A DNA stretch of 64,000 bases from Cordylochernes scorpioides. Taxonomy: Eukaryota > Arthropoda > Arachnida > Pseudoscorpiones > Chernetidae. Both the position numbers and the translations under genes were made by a program. Below the pieces are notes generated by a model. It had not been told where the DNA came from. It ran no database searches and worked only from the letters and a program-made list of their open reading frames with translations. The stretch lies in the NCBI GenBank assembly GCA_030710605.1, contig CP092880.1, positions 11,263,639 through 11,327,638 of the forward strand. Reading direction: 5' to 3'. Below, piece after piece: positions 54,381 to 64,000 of this stretch. Numbering within the stretch: the first letter of the stretch is position 1; each line of letters opens with the position of its first letter.

Positions 54381-55103
54381 AGGGAAGGGAGAAGTTCGAC
54401 CACACCTCCTTGCGGTCCCCCCTGGACCCTTGGAATATTTGACCAAATTCTGGTTCGTTTCCAAGATGACTAACATTGCAACGGCACACATTTTCAAATG
54501 AAGAGCAAAACTGATATCTCCAGTAATGCTACCGCGTCCGGGGTAACCGCCGCGTCAGGAGCTGCAGCTCGAGCTCATGACGAGAAATCTACTACGAAGA
54601 CACAATTCAATCTACTACAACTCAATATAAATGGTACCCAGAGGAAAATAAAGAGCTGACTTGTCTTCCCTGTGACAACAATGTACATAATAATTGTCCT
54701 CAGGAGACAAAATTGAATCAGAATCTGAGATTCAATATCAAAGATTATACAAAACTACGAATGGACAGACCGGGAAGGAGACTGCTTCTGTGCACGTACC
54801 CTCTTGCACTCCTATACCAGGGCCTGTTGCTGTGCACGTGCCCTCTTGCACTCCTAAACCGGAGCCTGCCGCTGTGCAAGTGCCCGTCCGCAGTCCTAGA
54901 CCTCAGAGAGCCAGGAAACCCCTAGCCCGACTGGAGTATTATTAAGGGGGGAGATGTGTTGTGTATGTAAATAGATGAAGATTATTTGCATTCTTTAAAG
55001 TCTCATTATGTAAGAATATATGTGTATATAAAAATTGGCCATTTTTTTGTCGGCCAAACGAAAAGAATCTGAGGCTCTTTATTGGACACTACAAAAACAA
55101 CAA
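54381..55103 (+). mobile_element. LINE-B/gypsy deletion remnant inside C2
   Basis: 54381-54775 equals the LINE-B 5' region (47001-47392). At about 54775 it switches to the gypsy C-terminal and 3' region (58640-58926), including the polypurine tract and an LTR start at 54957. The LINE-B 3' tail follows, including its CACTACAAAAACAACAA end. The truncated-LTR junction with the LINE tail is shared with C1, so that deletion is older than C2. Confidence 0.85.
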
Positions 55104-55860
55104 CGGCATTCCAGAGTAAAATAAATCATCAGAGATAGATAAATATTTTTCAAATGAATTAAAATAAATATAATCGATACTGAGAGAGAGTTGAATTTAA
55201 AAAAAAATAGAGAATTATTATTTTCGAAATATAAATAGCTGAGAGTATTCCAGCAAACCGCATCTAAAATATCAGTTTTTTTTTTGCTACATGTTTTAAT
55301 TTGCATATACCTATTTTACATATCTCAGATTGTATTTAAAAATCGTTAACCCTTTCTTCTAACTTTTGGCGAATGGTGTTTTATTAATTTATCATTTGAT
55401 ATTATTAGGGTTCTTTCCTGGTATTCAAAAAGGAAAAATATGTGTCGTTCAGTTATATTTTTCAATTTATCAAACAATTTGGCCGCTGAATCTCTGATTC
55501 TGGTAGGGCGCCATCTAGCGAATAAAGTTGTAACTAAAATCAATTTCGAATTTTTCATTATCTGCCATAAAAAATCCCATTGCATCCTGAACACAATGGT
55601 GTTTACCGCATTGCTCTAGCGCAAATATTCGCGGAGTTATTAATTTTTAAAGTTGTGCGGGACTTTTGGATCACCCTGTATTTTTGTAAAAGAAGCCAAC
55701 CAATATTTACGATTAATAGTTGTAAATGAAAAAATCCAGGTAATTTTATTAGGAAGAGAATGGCTTAAACAGTTTGAAACTTGATTATTCTATATTATTT
55801 AGCATTAAAATTTTAAATAATGAATATAATACGATAATAACAAGAATATATATTAGATAA

Positions 55861-56029
55861 TAAAAAGGCATATATTGGATTTAATAAAATATTTATTTTG
55901 CCAATATTTCGGCTGGCTGAACGCCAACCTTTATTTTCAGCCAGCCGAAATATTGGCAAAATAAATATTTTATTAAATCCAATATATGCCTTTTTATTAT
56001 CTAATGAATTAAATATGGATTGCTCTATT
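55861..56029. mobile_element. Foldback M2 inside the gypsy
   Basis: The arms AAAAAGGCATATATTGGATT ... and complement meet near 55938. The arm contains GGCTGGCTGAACGCCAACCT and CAGCCAGCCGAAATATTGG. It lies in the gypsy between protease and RT. Confidence 0.8.
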
Positions 56030-56119
56030 TTCAAAAAGAATATATATATAGAAATATATTTAAATATATAAAAATTTGATGGATAGGTATGCAGATTTGT
56101 TTAACAAAGATTTGGGCTG

Positions 56120-56900
56120 TCTCTAAAGGACGTTAGCATAATTTTTAATTTAAAAAAGGATGTGACTCCTGTGTTTTGTAAGGCCAGAAGTTTACCTTTA
56201 TCTCCAAAAAACAAAGTAGAGAATGAAATTGATCGTTTAGTGATTTCTTGCATTTTATAACCTATAGTTCATGCATATTGGACCGCTCCAATAGTACCGG
56301 CATCAAAAAAGGATGTTAGTGTAAGGATATGTGGTGATTTTAGATGTACAGCTAATAAAGCAATAGAATTAGATAGGTATCCCATTCGATCGATCGATGA
56401 GATCTTTTCAAAATTATCTACAAGCACCGTACTTTCGACTCTAGACCTATCACAGGCTTACTTACAAGTAATGTTAGCGGAAGAAGCCAAAGCTGTTGTT
56501 GATATAAACACAACAAAGAGGTTGTTTTCTTATAAAAGACTACCATATGACGTAGCGGTAGCACCAAATAAATTTCAGAGGATTATGGAAGGCCTATTTT
56601 CTGATTTGCCAGGTGTGGCCTGCTATATAGATAATATTTTGGTTGCAGGAAAAGACTTTAAAGATCATGAACAAAAGTTGGATCTAGTGTTTAGATGATT
56701 GCTAGAAAAAGGTTTAAAGTTAAACAGATATAAATGTAAATTTAAAAAGAAATCAGTGGAATTTTTAGGGTTTAAAATGGATAAATATGGACTGCATCCC
56801 TTAGAAAATAAAATTAAAGCAGTGATAGAGGCGCCTGAACCTAAAGAATGTTTCGCAATTGAGATCTTTCATAGGACTCTTAATTTATTATTATAGATTC
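56120..56900 (+). pseudogene. Gypsy reverse transcriptase, broken
   Basis: Blocks in order: SASKKDV-type entry (TAPIVPASKKDVSVRICGDF, about 56281-56340), STLDLSQAYLQV (block with the first catalytic Asp, about 56433-56470), YKRLPYDVAVAPNKFQRIME, and CYIDNILVAG (about 56621-56650). The last has N at the second Asp of the YxDD box. A TGA at 56696-56698 and stops near 56255 and 56895 break the frame. Confidence 0.85.
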
Positions 56901-56959
56901 ATAAATAATATAGCAAACATTTTAGCGCTATTCTATCAACTTTTGAATAAAAATTGTAG

Positions 56960-57580
56960 ATGGAATTGAACGAAAAATATCGAATGTTATTTAAAAAATA
57001 TAAATCATTATTAATGGACTATGGACTAGGCGTAATTCTGAGTCATAGAAATGATAGAAAGGAAGAATGCCCTATAGCTTTTGCTTCTAGAACATTAACT
57101 GAAGCGGAAAAACGGTACTCTCAACTAGAAAAGGAAGCGTTGAGCATAACTTATGGCGATGAGAAATCAAGACAATACTTACTGGGACGAAAAATCGTAT
57201 TAGTCACAGACAACCGACCCTTAATTCATATATTTTCACCTCAGAAACCAATTCCCATATGTGCAGCATCCAGAATTAAAAGATGGTCCTTAAAATTAGC
57301 TGCATTTAATTATACTGAGGAGTTTCGAAAAAGTAGTGATAATTCCAATGTTGACGCATTGTCACGTCTTCCTTTAGAATCGAGTGTCAGGGAGTTTCTT
57401 GATGAAGACCAGGTACTTCTTCTCAGGAAGTTGAATGAGGTACCGTTCTCTTTTAGGGAGGTGGCATATGAGACGTCCCGAGATAAAATACTGTCTATAG
57501 TATTAAGGAATGTTAGAGAAGGCAACTGTGTGAAAATTCACAAGGGTACTGAGGGAAAACCCACTAGCTCCTTATTATAA
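56960..57580 (+). pseudogene. Gypsy RNase H segment, open frame
   Basis: The 206-codon frame has DYGLGVILSH, PIAFASRTLTEAEKRYSQLE, KEALSI, FLVTDNRPL-like LVTDNRPLIHIF and NVDALSRLP. These are the RNase H and connection motifs of Ty3/gypsy pol in normal order. It is the longest surviving part of this pol. The segment before it, with the end of RT, is truncated. Confidence 0.88.
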
Positions 57581-57599
57581 GATCAATGAGGAATTAAGT

Positions 57600-58432
57600 T
57601 TGGAGTTTGATTGTTTTCAATGGCGTGAAAGAGTGGTAATTCCCCAAAAATTAATATCTTTAATTTTAAATGACTTGCATGAAATACACATGGGGATTGT
57701 TAAAATGAAGATGATTGCCAGACGGTATTTTCTGGTGGCCAGGCATAGACAGTAACATCAAAGAGTTAACTAGAGAATGTAGAGTATGCCAAGAATCGGC
57801 AAGCATGCCCCCGGCTACCATCTCGGAATGGACTTGGCCCGAAAAACCGTGGCATCGACTTCATCTTGATCTAGCGGGTCTGTTCATGCGAAGAATGTTT
57901 TTGGTTCTCGTGGACGCATACTCAAAGTGGATAGAAATTTTTATCATCAAAGATATTACCAGAAAAACGATTATAAGTCATCTTAGAGAAATTCTCGCCA
58001 GAATTGGATTGCCCTAATATTTTGTTACAGATAACGGAAGACAGTTTGTCCTCCGATGAATTCGAGCAATTTACCAAAATGAATGGTATACGGCACACTA
58101 AGACCAGTCCGTATAATCCTAGTACAAATGGTTTAGCTGAGAGATATGTAAGAGAGTTTAAAAACCTTTTGAGAAAGAATAATGGGAAGGATGATATAGA
58201 GACGAAACTACAAAGTTTCCTATTTGCTCATAGAGCATTCCCCCAAACTGTAATAAAGGAATTCCCCGGCGGAACTGCTAATGAAGAGAAGTTTAAGATC
58301 AAGATTCTCGAATTTAATACCAAGATGAGAAATCCGCGAGAGGTATTTCATGAGGCCGTAAGAAGGCAGGAGCAGTTTACTACAGGTTGCGAGGTTTATT
58401 TCCGCAACTATGCAACTGGACCTAAACGGTAA
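57600..58432 (+). pseudogene. Gypsy integrase, frameshifted
   Basis: Zinc-site remnants (LHEIHMGIVKM, about 57678-57710) precede 57715-58017 with CRVCQESAS and HLDLAGLF (first catalytic Asp). A shift near 58004-58030 damages the TDNG block (reads ITEDSLSSDEF). The second part (58004-58432) has NGLAERYVREFKNLL with the catalytic Glu. The C-terminal extension to about 58790 is proline-rich and not conserved. Confidence 0.85.
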
Positions 58433-59146
58433 AAAGGTACCATTTTGGAATTATTGAGCTACCGTCACTACCTTATAAGTTGCGAGGGCGTTGTGTATAA
58501 GAGGCATATCAATCAATTGCGACCTGTGAGAAAGAAACAAGTGGAGACAAGAAATTTGATACTTCCTCGAACATTAGGAGAGAAGCCTGTAGGTGGAAGT
58601 CAGAAATAAAGTGAAGAGGAGGTTCCAGAGGTTACATCAGGAAACAAGGAGGAGACTGCTTCTGTGCACGTACCCTCTTGCACTCCTATACCAGGGCCTG
58701 CTGCTGTGCACGTGCCCTCTTGCACTCCTAAACCGGAGGCTGCCGCTGTGCAAGTGCCCGTCCGCAGTCCTAGACCTCAGAGAGCCAGGAAACCCTAGAC
58801 CGACTGGAGTATTATTAAGGGGGGAGATGTGTTGTGTATGTAAATAGATTAAGATTATTTGCATTCTTTAAAGTCTCATTATGTAAGAATATATGTGTAT
58901 ATAAATTGGACATTTTTTGTTGGCCAAACGAAAAGAATCTGAGGCTCTTTATTGGACACGACAAAAACAACAACGGCATTCCAGAGTAAAATAAATCATC
59001 AGAGATAGATAAATATTTTTCAAATGAATTAAAATAAATATAATCGATACTGAGAGAGAGTTGAATTTTAAAAAATAGAAAATTATTATTTTCGAAATAT
59101 AAATAGCTGAGAGGATTCCAGCAAACCGCATCTAAAATATCAGGTT

Positions 59147-59548
59147 TTTTTTTTTGCTACATGTTTTAATTTGCATATACCTATTTTACATATCTCAGAT
59201 TGTATTTAAAAATCGTTAACCATTTCTTCTAACTTTTGGCGAAATGGTGTTTTATTAATTTATCATTTGATATTATTAGGGTTCTTTCCTGGTATTCAAA
59301 AAGTAAAAATACGTGTCGTTCAGTTATATTTTTCAATTTATCAAACAATTTGGCCGCTGAATCGCTGATTCTGGTAGGGCGCCATCTAGTGAATAAAGTT
59401 GTAACTAAATCAATTTCGAATTTTTCATTATTTGCCATAAAAAATCCCATTGCATCCTGAACACAATGGTGTTTACCGCATTTCTTTAGCGCAAATATTC
59501 GCGGAGTTATTAATTTTTAAAGTTGTGCGGGACTTTTGGATCACCCTG
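59147..59548. repeat. Right TIR of element E copy C1
   Basis: The complement of 44785-45190. It includes TTAATAACTCCGCGAATATT and AGATGGCGC on the complement. TIRs of this length let single strands snap back over 400 bp. Confidence 0.85.
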
Positions 59549-59550
59549 TA

Positions 59551-60500
59551 TGTTAAACCATGCTTCTTAGTTAAATCTTTGGCTAGTGAAAGTACGGAAG
59601 TACAAAACCTAGTCGTGATTCAATATGAGAAATGTTATGCGATAAAATTGTTTTTAAATAATCTCAAATTGCCATTATCGAATGGAGATAGGGCAAATAA
59701 TTTTAGAATTCAACAACGAAACATATATTTCGCTAGCAAGCAAATTTCCTATTTAGGATAGCTGATAGACAGGAATGAAATCATCTCAATCAGAAAGACA
59801 CAAATCCCAAGAAGTCTTCTAGCCAGGAGACCAGATTGAGGTAGCCAGGTCCATTTAAAATATTGGACCTTAATCTGTGAAAGATGGATCTCTCCACCCC
59901 GCTAATCTGCTGAGTTACTCGCCCGCTGATTGGACGACACGTATGTTTATCCTACGGGACTCGTGCCCTTCGTCTGCTTACTGTAAACGGCACCTTTCTG
60001 TCGAAATATCCGTTTTTCAACTGTAGCTTTGAGTAAAAAAAGCTTTGAGTAGCCTATATATGCAAAATTTATCAATGGTTATGTTGAAGAAGAGTAAAAA
60101 ACGAACAATTTATCCTGACAATTATGGATTCAGTATGGAGTGGAAGATAGCCCCAAGAAAATTGTTTATTAAATGTTCGTTTGGCAAGCTTTCACTATAG
60201 TAATACAAACCGGTCGAAGCCAGGTTTATTCTCTCGTTTATAATAAAAACATCATTTGCCACAAACATTAAGTATAATACATATATAGTAAGAGAATTAA
60301 TAATTTATTTTCAACTAAAGCAACTTTCAACTGTCTATACTCTCTTGTCAGGACAATACAGGGAGGACAATTGCTCATCAGTGGTAAACCCTCTCAGGGA
60401 TTTCCTCAGTTTGATTATCAGACCTTTCTTAATAAGTTTAGGCTGTTCTGCTTCTATAACTAGATTCGCCCGTTACGCGTCATGAGCAATATATATATAT
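59551..60500. other. Unassigned, with an F1-like fragment and possible Helitron end
   Basis: A frame at 59570-59761 has no domain I recognise. At 60208-60240 ACCGGTCGAAGCCAGGT resembles a decayed Helitron hairpin. At 60354-60420 GAGGACAATTGCTCATCAGT ... resembles the F1 inner arm. Confidence 0.35.
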
Positions 60501-60504
60501 ATAT

Positions 60505-60750
60505 TGTGGCGAAGAAATTATTTAATTTAATTTAATATTATTCAATGAAAATATACAACAGATTATAAAAATATATATTACTCTGTATTTGTAAAATCAT
60601 CTTTAAAATGTTTATTTGCTTGCTTGTTCAAGATTCTCTAGCAGTAGATAGTTTGGTTAATTTGTTAATAATTGTCGACTGGCCGTGGTGACGTCATCAA
60701 TAAATACTTTCACATCTCCAGATATATAAAGATTTGATTTCTACGCTACA
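60505..60750 (+). mobile_element. Solo LTR, family V, copy 2
   Basis: Begins TGTGGCGAAG, ends CTACGCTACA, and is flanked by ATAT in an (AT)n run. Aligns along its length with 24752-25004, including the GACGTCATCAATAAATACTT block. Confidence 0.6.
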
Positions 60751-61087
60751 ATATATATATATATTGAAAGTGTTTTAGAATAATTATTTGGAAATATTCA
60801 GCGAATATATACCGAATATGTAAAACCCGCTGTTTTATAAGCATTAAATGGACACAGAAATTATATTTCAAAATAAAAAATAAATGTATGAATTTGTTTT
60901 AAATATATTAATGAAAATCATGAAAACTTTTATCCCAAAGTTTAAAAGCAAAAGCAAAGGTTTTTCGGTGTGTAAATTAATCTCGGGTTTCAGAATGAGA
61001 ACGTTATATCAGAAAGGTATCAAGAAATGTAAGACTGTGATGTCTCCAGATAACAACAGTAGGGAGGAACCTACCTGTATTGTAGTC

Positions 61088-61310
61088 CACTGTAGACCGC
61101 CCTTCAACTTCCTCGTCAGAAGAATCCTTGGCGCCGTGGATAACACTCTTGTGAAGCGTGTAGCTCCCACACTACAAGTCCAGCCAGAACTAAACCATCT
61201 TGTAGACCGCTCCAATGTCCAGGCTCTCCTTACAGGATCATCCACACGCCCGGAGGCAAATCGCCACGTCTTCTCCTCCTCCGGACCTCCATCCCGAAGC
61301 AATAAAACTA
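61088..61310. repeat. GC-rich dispersed repeat, copy 2
   Basis: Matches 17610-17830 (GTCAGAAGAATCCTTGGCG, CTCTTGTGAAGCGT, GGATCATCCACACGCCC). A 160-codon frame (60884-61366) spans it but starts in AT-rich low-complexity sequence and shows no domain, so I do not call a gene. Confidence 0.5.
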
Positions 61311-61364
61311 ACAAGTGTGGCGAAGGCTACCATCTACAAGTACCATCTTGGTCTCGAGTTGGGT

Positions 61365-61610
61365 AATGCCATCCATAACATCGACCTGCCCACTCTGTGG
61401 GAAAGAACTCTCGCAGTCCATCGGTGGCGGAGTCTTTCCCGCGGTGGGCACCACCAATGAAGACCTTGTATATATATGTATATTTATCAATTATTTATAT
61501 CTATTTGTTCATATATTTATGATTATATAATCATATTTATATTTATTCTGTATTTAACCTTATATAATCTTATATGGACTTTAAAATAAAGTAGTTTCAA
61601 TCTTAATCTC
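61365..61610. repeat. Dispersed repeat R, uninterrupted copy
   Basis: This is the empty-site counterpart of 6233-7170. CTTATATGGACTTTAAAATA at 61569-61588 is contiguous where the other copy holds LINE-A. Confidence 0.65.
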
Positions 61611-61619
61611 CTCCCCGCA

Positions 61620-62570
61620 CCAGACTCCCGGTCAGTCCATACGGCCACACACCAGGAGCCCACTTCCCGTAGCCAATTCGCCACGTCTACAGTCACCGCA
61701 GATCTGTCTGATATATACCACCAGTAATATTGTATTATATATAAATACAAGTGAATGTACCTAGCCTCGCCCGGTATTAACCTGAGTGAAAGTTTTCCTT
61801 AAAACATTATACAAACGGATCGTATCAGTAGTATTCAATATATATTCATCAATAAATCATTATTACTTTCTATCACAAAATATGTAAATTAGTTAATTTG
61901 TTTTAACTTGAATAGGCTTTGGAATGTCAATATTGTTTAAACTTCATCTAGCAAAATTTAAGGACTTTATTGTTATTAGCGGTGGTGTTTTGTCCATGGA
62001 GCAGATCAGATCGGTCCGTGCACCCAGATCATGATACCGGCCAACCGAGGTACCTTGTCTGTATTTTTATTGGTATTTTATTGTAGTTTCATTGAAAATG
62101 TTAAAGTGGCCTATGAACCTTCCTTATTTACATATATAAGATTCTTTCAGCGAACATTCACTCGGGCAGAACACAGAGGAATATATATATGTCGGGAGGA
62201 TATTGATTTGTAATTTGGACGCAGATAATGCCATCTATAGACCATTTCTGTAAACTACCGGAATGCCTGACACAACAGCTTTAGCTTCTAGGGTATAATA
62301 GAACCGATGGTCTTGGTTGAAATAATCCCTAGTGGCCTTCCCTATTTATTGCAGGAGTTGTGGCTGGAAGGAACATAGGATCGACAGGTGGATTATGGAG
62401 GATTAAGCCTTGGTTCTCTCTTCCCTTCAGTCCTTTCTTCTATGGAGACATGTCTTTTCATTCCCTTCAATATATTAGCATCCTATTGTTGAATGAGATT
62501 ACGACTCATATCACATATATTGTGTCACATGCAGGATCATTTTATATGAAAAATATTTTTAATAACATCA
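61620..62570. other. Unassigned sequence
   Basis: No gene is recognised. CCTAGCCTCGCCCGGTATT at 61759-61777 may be a decayed Helitron end on the minus strand. Confidence 0.3.
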
Positions 62571-62583
62571 TGTGTTTTTTTAC

Positions 62584-62640
62584 CTGAAGAAGGTGGCAGG
62601 TAATCGCTGAAATGTTGGAAAAATATAAAATGTTAAAAAA
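62584..62640 (+). other. Hammerhead-like motif
   Basis: CTGAAGA (62584-62590), a weakly paired 18-nt segment, then GAAATGTTGG (62609 onward). CUGANGA and GAAA are exact, but the intervening stem is poor. It resembles the terminal motifs of the foldbacks and Penelope-like ends elsewhere in the window. Confidence 0.4.
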
Positions 62641-62924
62641 ACAATCGCTGCTATCTCTATATTTCTTCAAATAGGTTTGTTTAATTAGAGATTTGTAGGA
62701 TCACATTTTTGATTTTTTTTTAAATTTTGTAATCCTAATTGTATGAATGTGATGCAATTTCTTTATAAATAATATTTGAACTATAGTTGAGGTGATATTT
62801 ATATTAATTCATTATATTATTTAATATATATTATAGTATATAACCCGATAGAAATAAATATTCTATATTTGTTTATTGTTCTGAAAATAGAACAATCAAT
62901 ATTTAAATATTTATATTATTATTG

Positions 62925-63166
62925 GATTGTATAAAATATTTATTTGCCAATATTTCGGTTGGCTGAACGTCAACCTTTATCAAGTCATTACAATTTTGTA
63001 TAAACAAACTCAGCGCCGCATAGTGTTATGCTCCAGCCACATTATACGGCGCTGATTTTCTTTATACAAAAATGTAATGCCTTGATAAAGGTTGGCGTTC
63101 AGCCAACCGAAATATTGGCGAATAAATATTTTATTCAATCCAATATATGCCTTTTTATTATCTAAA
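62925..63166. mobile_element. Foldback M2 with a long centre
   Basis: The arms have CCAATATTTCGGTTGGCTGA and the complement. The centre contains CAGCGCCGCATAGTG and a second, inner inverted pair (CAGCGCCG ... CGGCGCTG), absent from other M2 copies. Confidence 0.75.
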
Positions 63167-63183
63167 GATTTGTTGAATCATCC

Positions 63184-63845
63184 TAAGTACATGATTATCA
63201 GGATAAGTAGTTAGCAACTGCTCTAAGTGCACCATAAATCTATATACATTTAGAAGGAATTTCGACTTATTCACTTACAAGGAGCCAGTAGATATACGTT
63301 TGGCTACTTGAACTCTTTTGTAGTTCGAACAACTGCAAGAATAGGTGGCCATTGAAGCATAAACGTGCTCAATGCTGGATTTGATCCCTGGTGATGATTG
63401 ACGAAAGTCAAAGGTGTATAATCCTGTATTATAAAATGTTTTTGTGTCATTTGTGTTCTATGTAAGCTCGCTATAATTTCTTTTATAATAATATTTGGAC
63501 TATAATTGAGGCCATATATTGCTATTAATTCGCTATATTGTGTTATATATATCTTGATATATAACTCAATAGAATTGTGAATATTCTATATTTCCTCTTT
63601 TATATCCCAAGTAAACATGATTATCAGACTGGGTAGTTAGCAACTGCTCTAAGTGCACCATAAATCTCTATACATTTAGAAGGAAATTCGACTTATTCAC
63701 TTACAAGGAGCCGGCAGATATATGTGTTTGGCTACTTGAACTCTTTTGTAGTTCGAACTTGTGCAAGAATAGGTGGCCATTGAAGCATAAACGTGCTAAA
63801 TGCGGAAATCGATCCCTAGTCATGGTTGACGAAAGTCAAAGATGT
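63184..63845 (-). mobile_element. Two diverged SINE S1 copies (63184-63410, 63612-63845)
   Basis: Both have AACTGCTCTAAGTGCACCAT, TTCGACTTATTCACTTACAA, GCAAGAATAGGTGGCCATTG and a decayed B box. They are part of the tandem duplication and are clearly older than copies 1 and 2. Confidence 0.6.
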
Positions 63846-63965
63846 ATAATCCTGTATTATAAAATGTTTTTGTGTCACTTATGTTCTATGTAAGTTTGCT
63901 ATATTTTGGTATTTCACAAATACTATTGTTAAAACGATTGTCTTAAAAGCAATTTATATTATCTC

Positions 63966-64000
63966 ATATCAAAATTCGAAACTATTTTAAACGCGTAAGA
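63966..64000. mobile_element. Foldback F1 arm cut by the window end
   Basis: ATCAAAATTCGAAACTATTT followed by TAAACGCGTAAGA matches the outer arm of F1 (33700-33735). The rest lies outside the window. Confidence 0.5.

Larger units (their letters stand above)
50507..55678 (-). mobile_element. Element E, copy C2, inside the gypsy protease
   Basis: Same TIRs as C1 (50507-50925 and about 55270-55678), TA flanks at 50505-50506 and 55679-55680, and the same collinear left 2.2 kb. It carries the same LINE-B insertion with the same CGGCATTCCAG flanks (54370-54380, 55104-55114), but the interior is deleted. LINE-B 5' sequence up to about 54775 joins directly to the gypsy 3' end (54776-55055). A Helentron fragment (52669-54335) is an additional insert. 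C2 is therefore a deleted descendant of a C1-like composite. Confidence 0.88.
49172..58926 (+). mobile_element. Gypsy retrotransposon inside LINE-B
   Basis: The 5' LTR is 49172-49310 (TGTTGTTTATG ... CGACACAACA). The primer site TGGCGACGAGGATG at 49315-49328 complements the 3' end of tRNA-Ser(GCT). Gag, protease, RT, RNase H and integrase remnants follow in gypsy order. AAGGGGGGAGATG is the polypurine tract. The 3' LTR starts at 58830 but is cut at about 58926 where the LINE tail resumes. Element E copy C2 (50507-55678) and an M2 foldback (55861-56029) lie inside it. Confidence 0.88.
47001..58973 (+). mobile_element. LINE-B inserted in element E
   Basis: CGGCATTCCAG flanks it (46990-47000 and 58974-58984), an 11-bp target duplication at the transposase start codon. 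The 5' head (47001-47125) is the sequence reused in the short derivative at 34451. Coding remnants follow up to 49171, where a gypsy element interrupts. The 3' end GAATCTGAGGCTCTTTATTG ... ACGACAAAAACAACAA is at 58937-58973. Part of the RT and the 3' UTR were lost next to the gypsy. Confidence 0.8.
44785..59548 (-). mobile_element. Tc1/mariner-superfamily element E, copy C1 (composite)
   Basis: It is bounded by CAGGGTGATCCAAAAGTCCC at 44785 and the complement ending at 59548, with TA on both sides (44783-44784, 59549-59550). The TIRs extend about 400 bp (44785-45190 against 59147-59548) with few mismatches. Without inserts the element would be about 2.8 kb: TIR, transposase on the minus strand (46995-45830), a short spacer and TIR. 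It now spans 14.8 kb because a LINE, a gypsy and a second copy of itself lie inside. Confidence 0.88.
62766..63905. repeat. Tandem duplication containing SINE S1
   Basis: The order AATATTTGAACTATAG-type block, S1 copy, then GTATAATCCTGTATTATAAA occurs twice (62766-63480 and 63487-63905). The first copy is longer because an M2 foldback sits in it at 62925-63166. The unit without the foldback is about 430 bp. Confidence 0.65.

Noticed and set aside
60884-61366. 160-codon plus-strand frame
   Set aside because: The first half is lysine-rich low-complexity sequence and the second half is the dispersed repeat. No domain, and not conserved in the sister repeat.

Overview
The window looks like gene-poor, AT-rich intergenic DNA from an invertebrate animal, most likely an arthropod. 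I base this on the mix of mariner elements, an insect-type copia element, Helitrons and Helentron-like DNA, Penelope-like and jockey/CR1-like non-LTR fragments, and a relic of a multicopy protein family that I associate with arthropods and cnidarians. I recognise no intact host protein gene. Nearly everything readable is a mobile element or its debris. The only long intact reading frame is a young copia gag-pol at 26.7-30.7 kb.

Layout. 0-9 kb: degenerate AT-rich repeats, a tRNA-derived SINE, three foldbacks, a Helitron 3' end, a LINE tail with a clean target duplication and the 3' end of a Penelope-like element. 9.9-14.1 kb: foldbacks around a large satellite of about 21 units of 121 bp, itself framed by a 13-bp target duplication. 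14-25 kb: solo LTRs, a miniature LTR element (TRIM), a 77-bp minisatellite, tRNA-Gly-like sequence on a Helitron end, LINE tails, MITEs and a 90-bp array. 25-31 kb: a stray LTR-retrotransposon primer site, then the complete copia element with 208-bp LTRs and a 5-bp target duplication. 31.5-36.3 kb: two mariner elements on either side of a Helitron with a CpG-rich cargo. 36.5-44.7 kb: a decayed arthropod repeat protein, more MITEs, tRNA-like sequences and Helitron ends. 44.8-59.5 kb: one nested complex. 59.5-64 kb: a solo LTR, Helitron-associated repeats and tandemly duplicated SINE-bearing DNA.

The nested complex is the most unusual object. A Tc1/mariner-superfamily element with TIRs of about 400 bp (44785-59548, TA target) holds a LINE (47001-58973, 11-bp target duplication). 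The LINE holds a gypsy retrotransposon (49172-58926). The gypsy protease is interrupted at a TA by a second copy of the same Tc1-type element (50507-55678), and that copy carries deleted remnants of the same LINE and the same gypsy plus a Helentron fragment. So a descendant of the composite has inserted into the composite's own cargo.

Two themes recur. First, 3' tails of retroelements have expanded into tandem arrays (121-bp and 90-bp units). Second, several foldback families carry hammerhead-ribozyme-like cores (CUGANGA, hairpin, GAAA) near their apex, as do the ends of Penelope-like elements. A CTCF-like core (AGATGGCGC) is also found in several unrelated element families.
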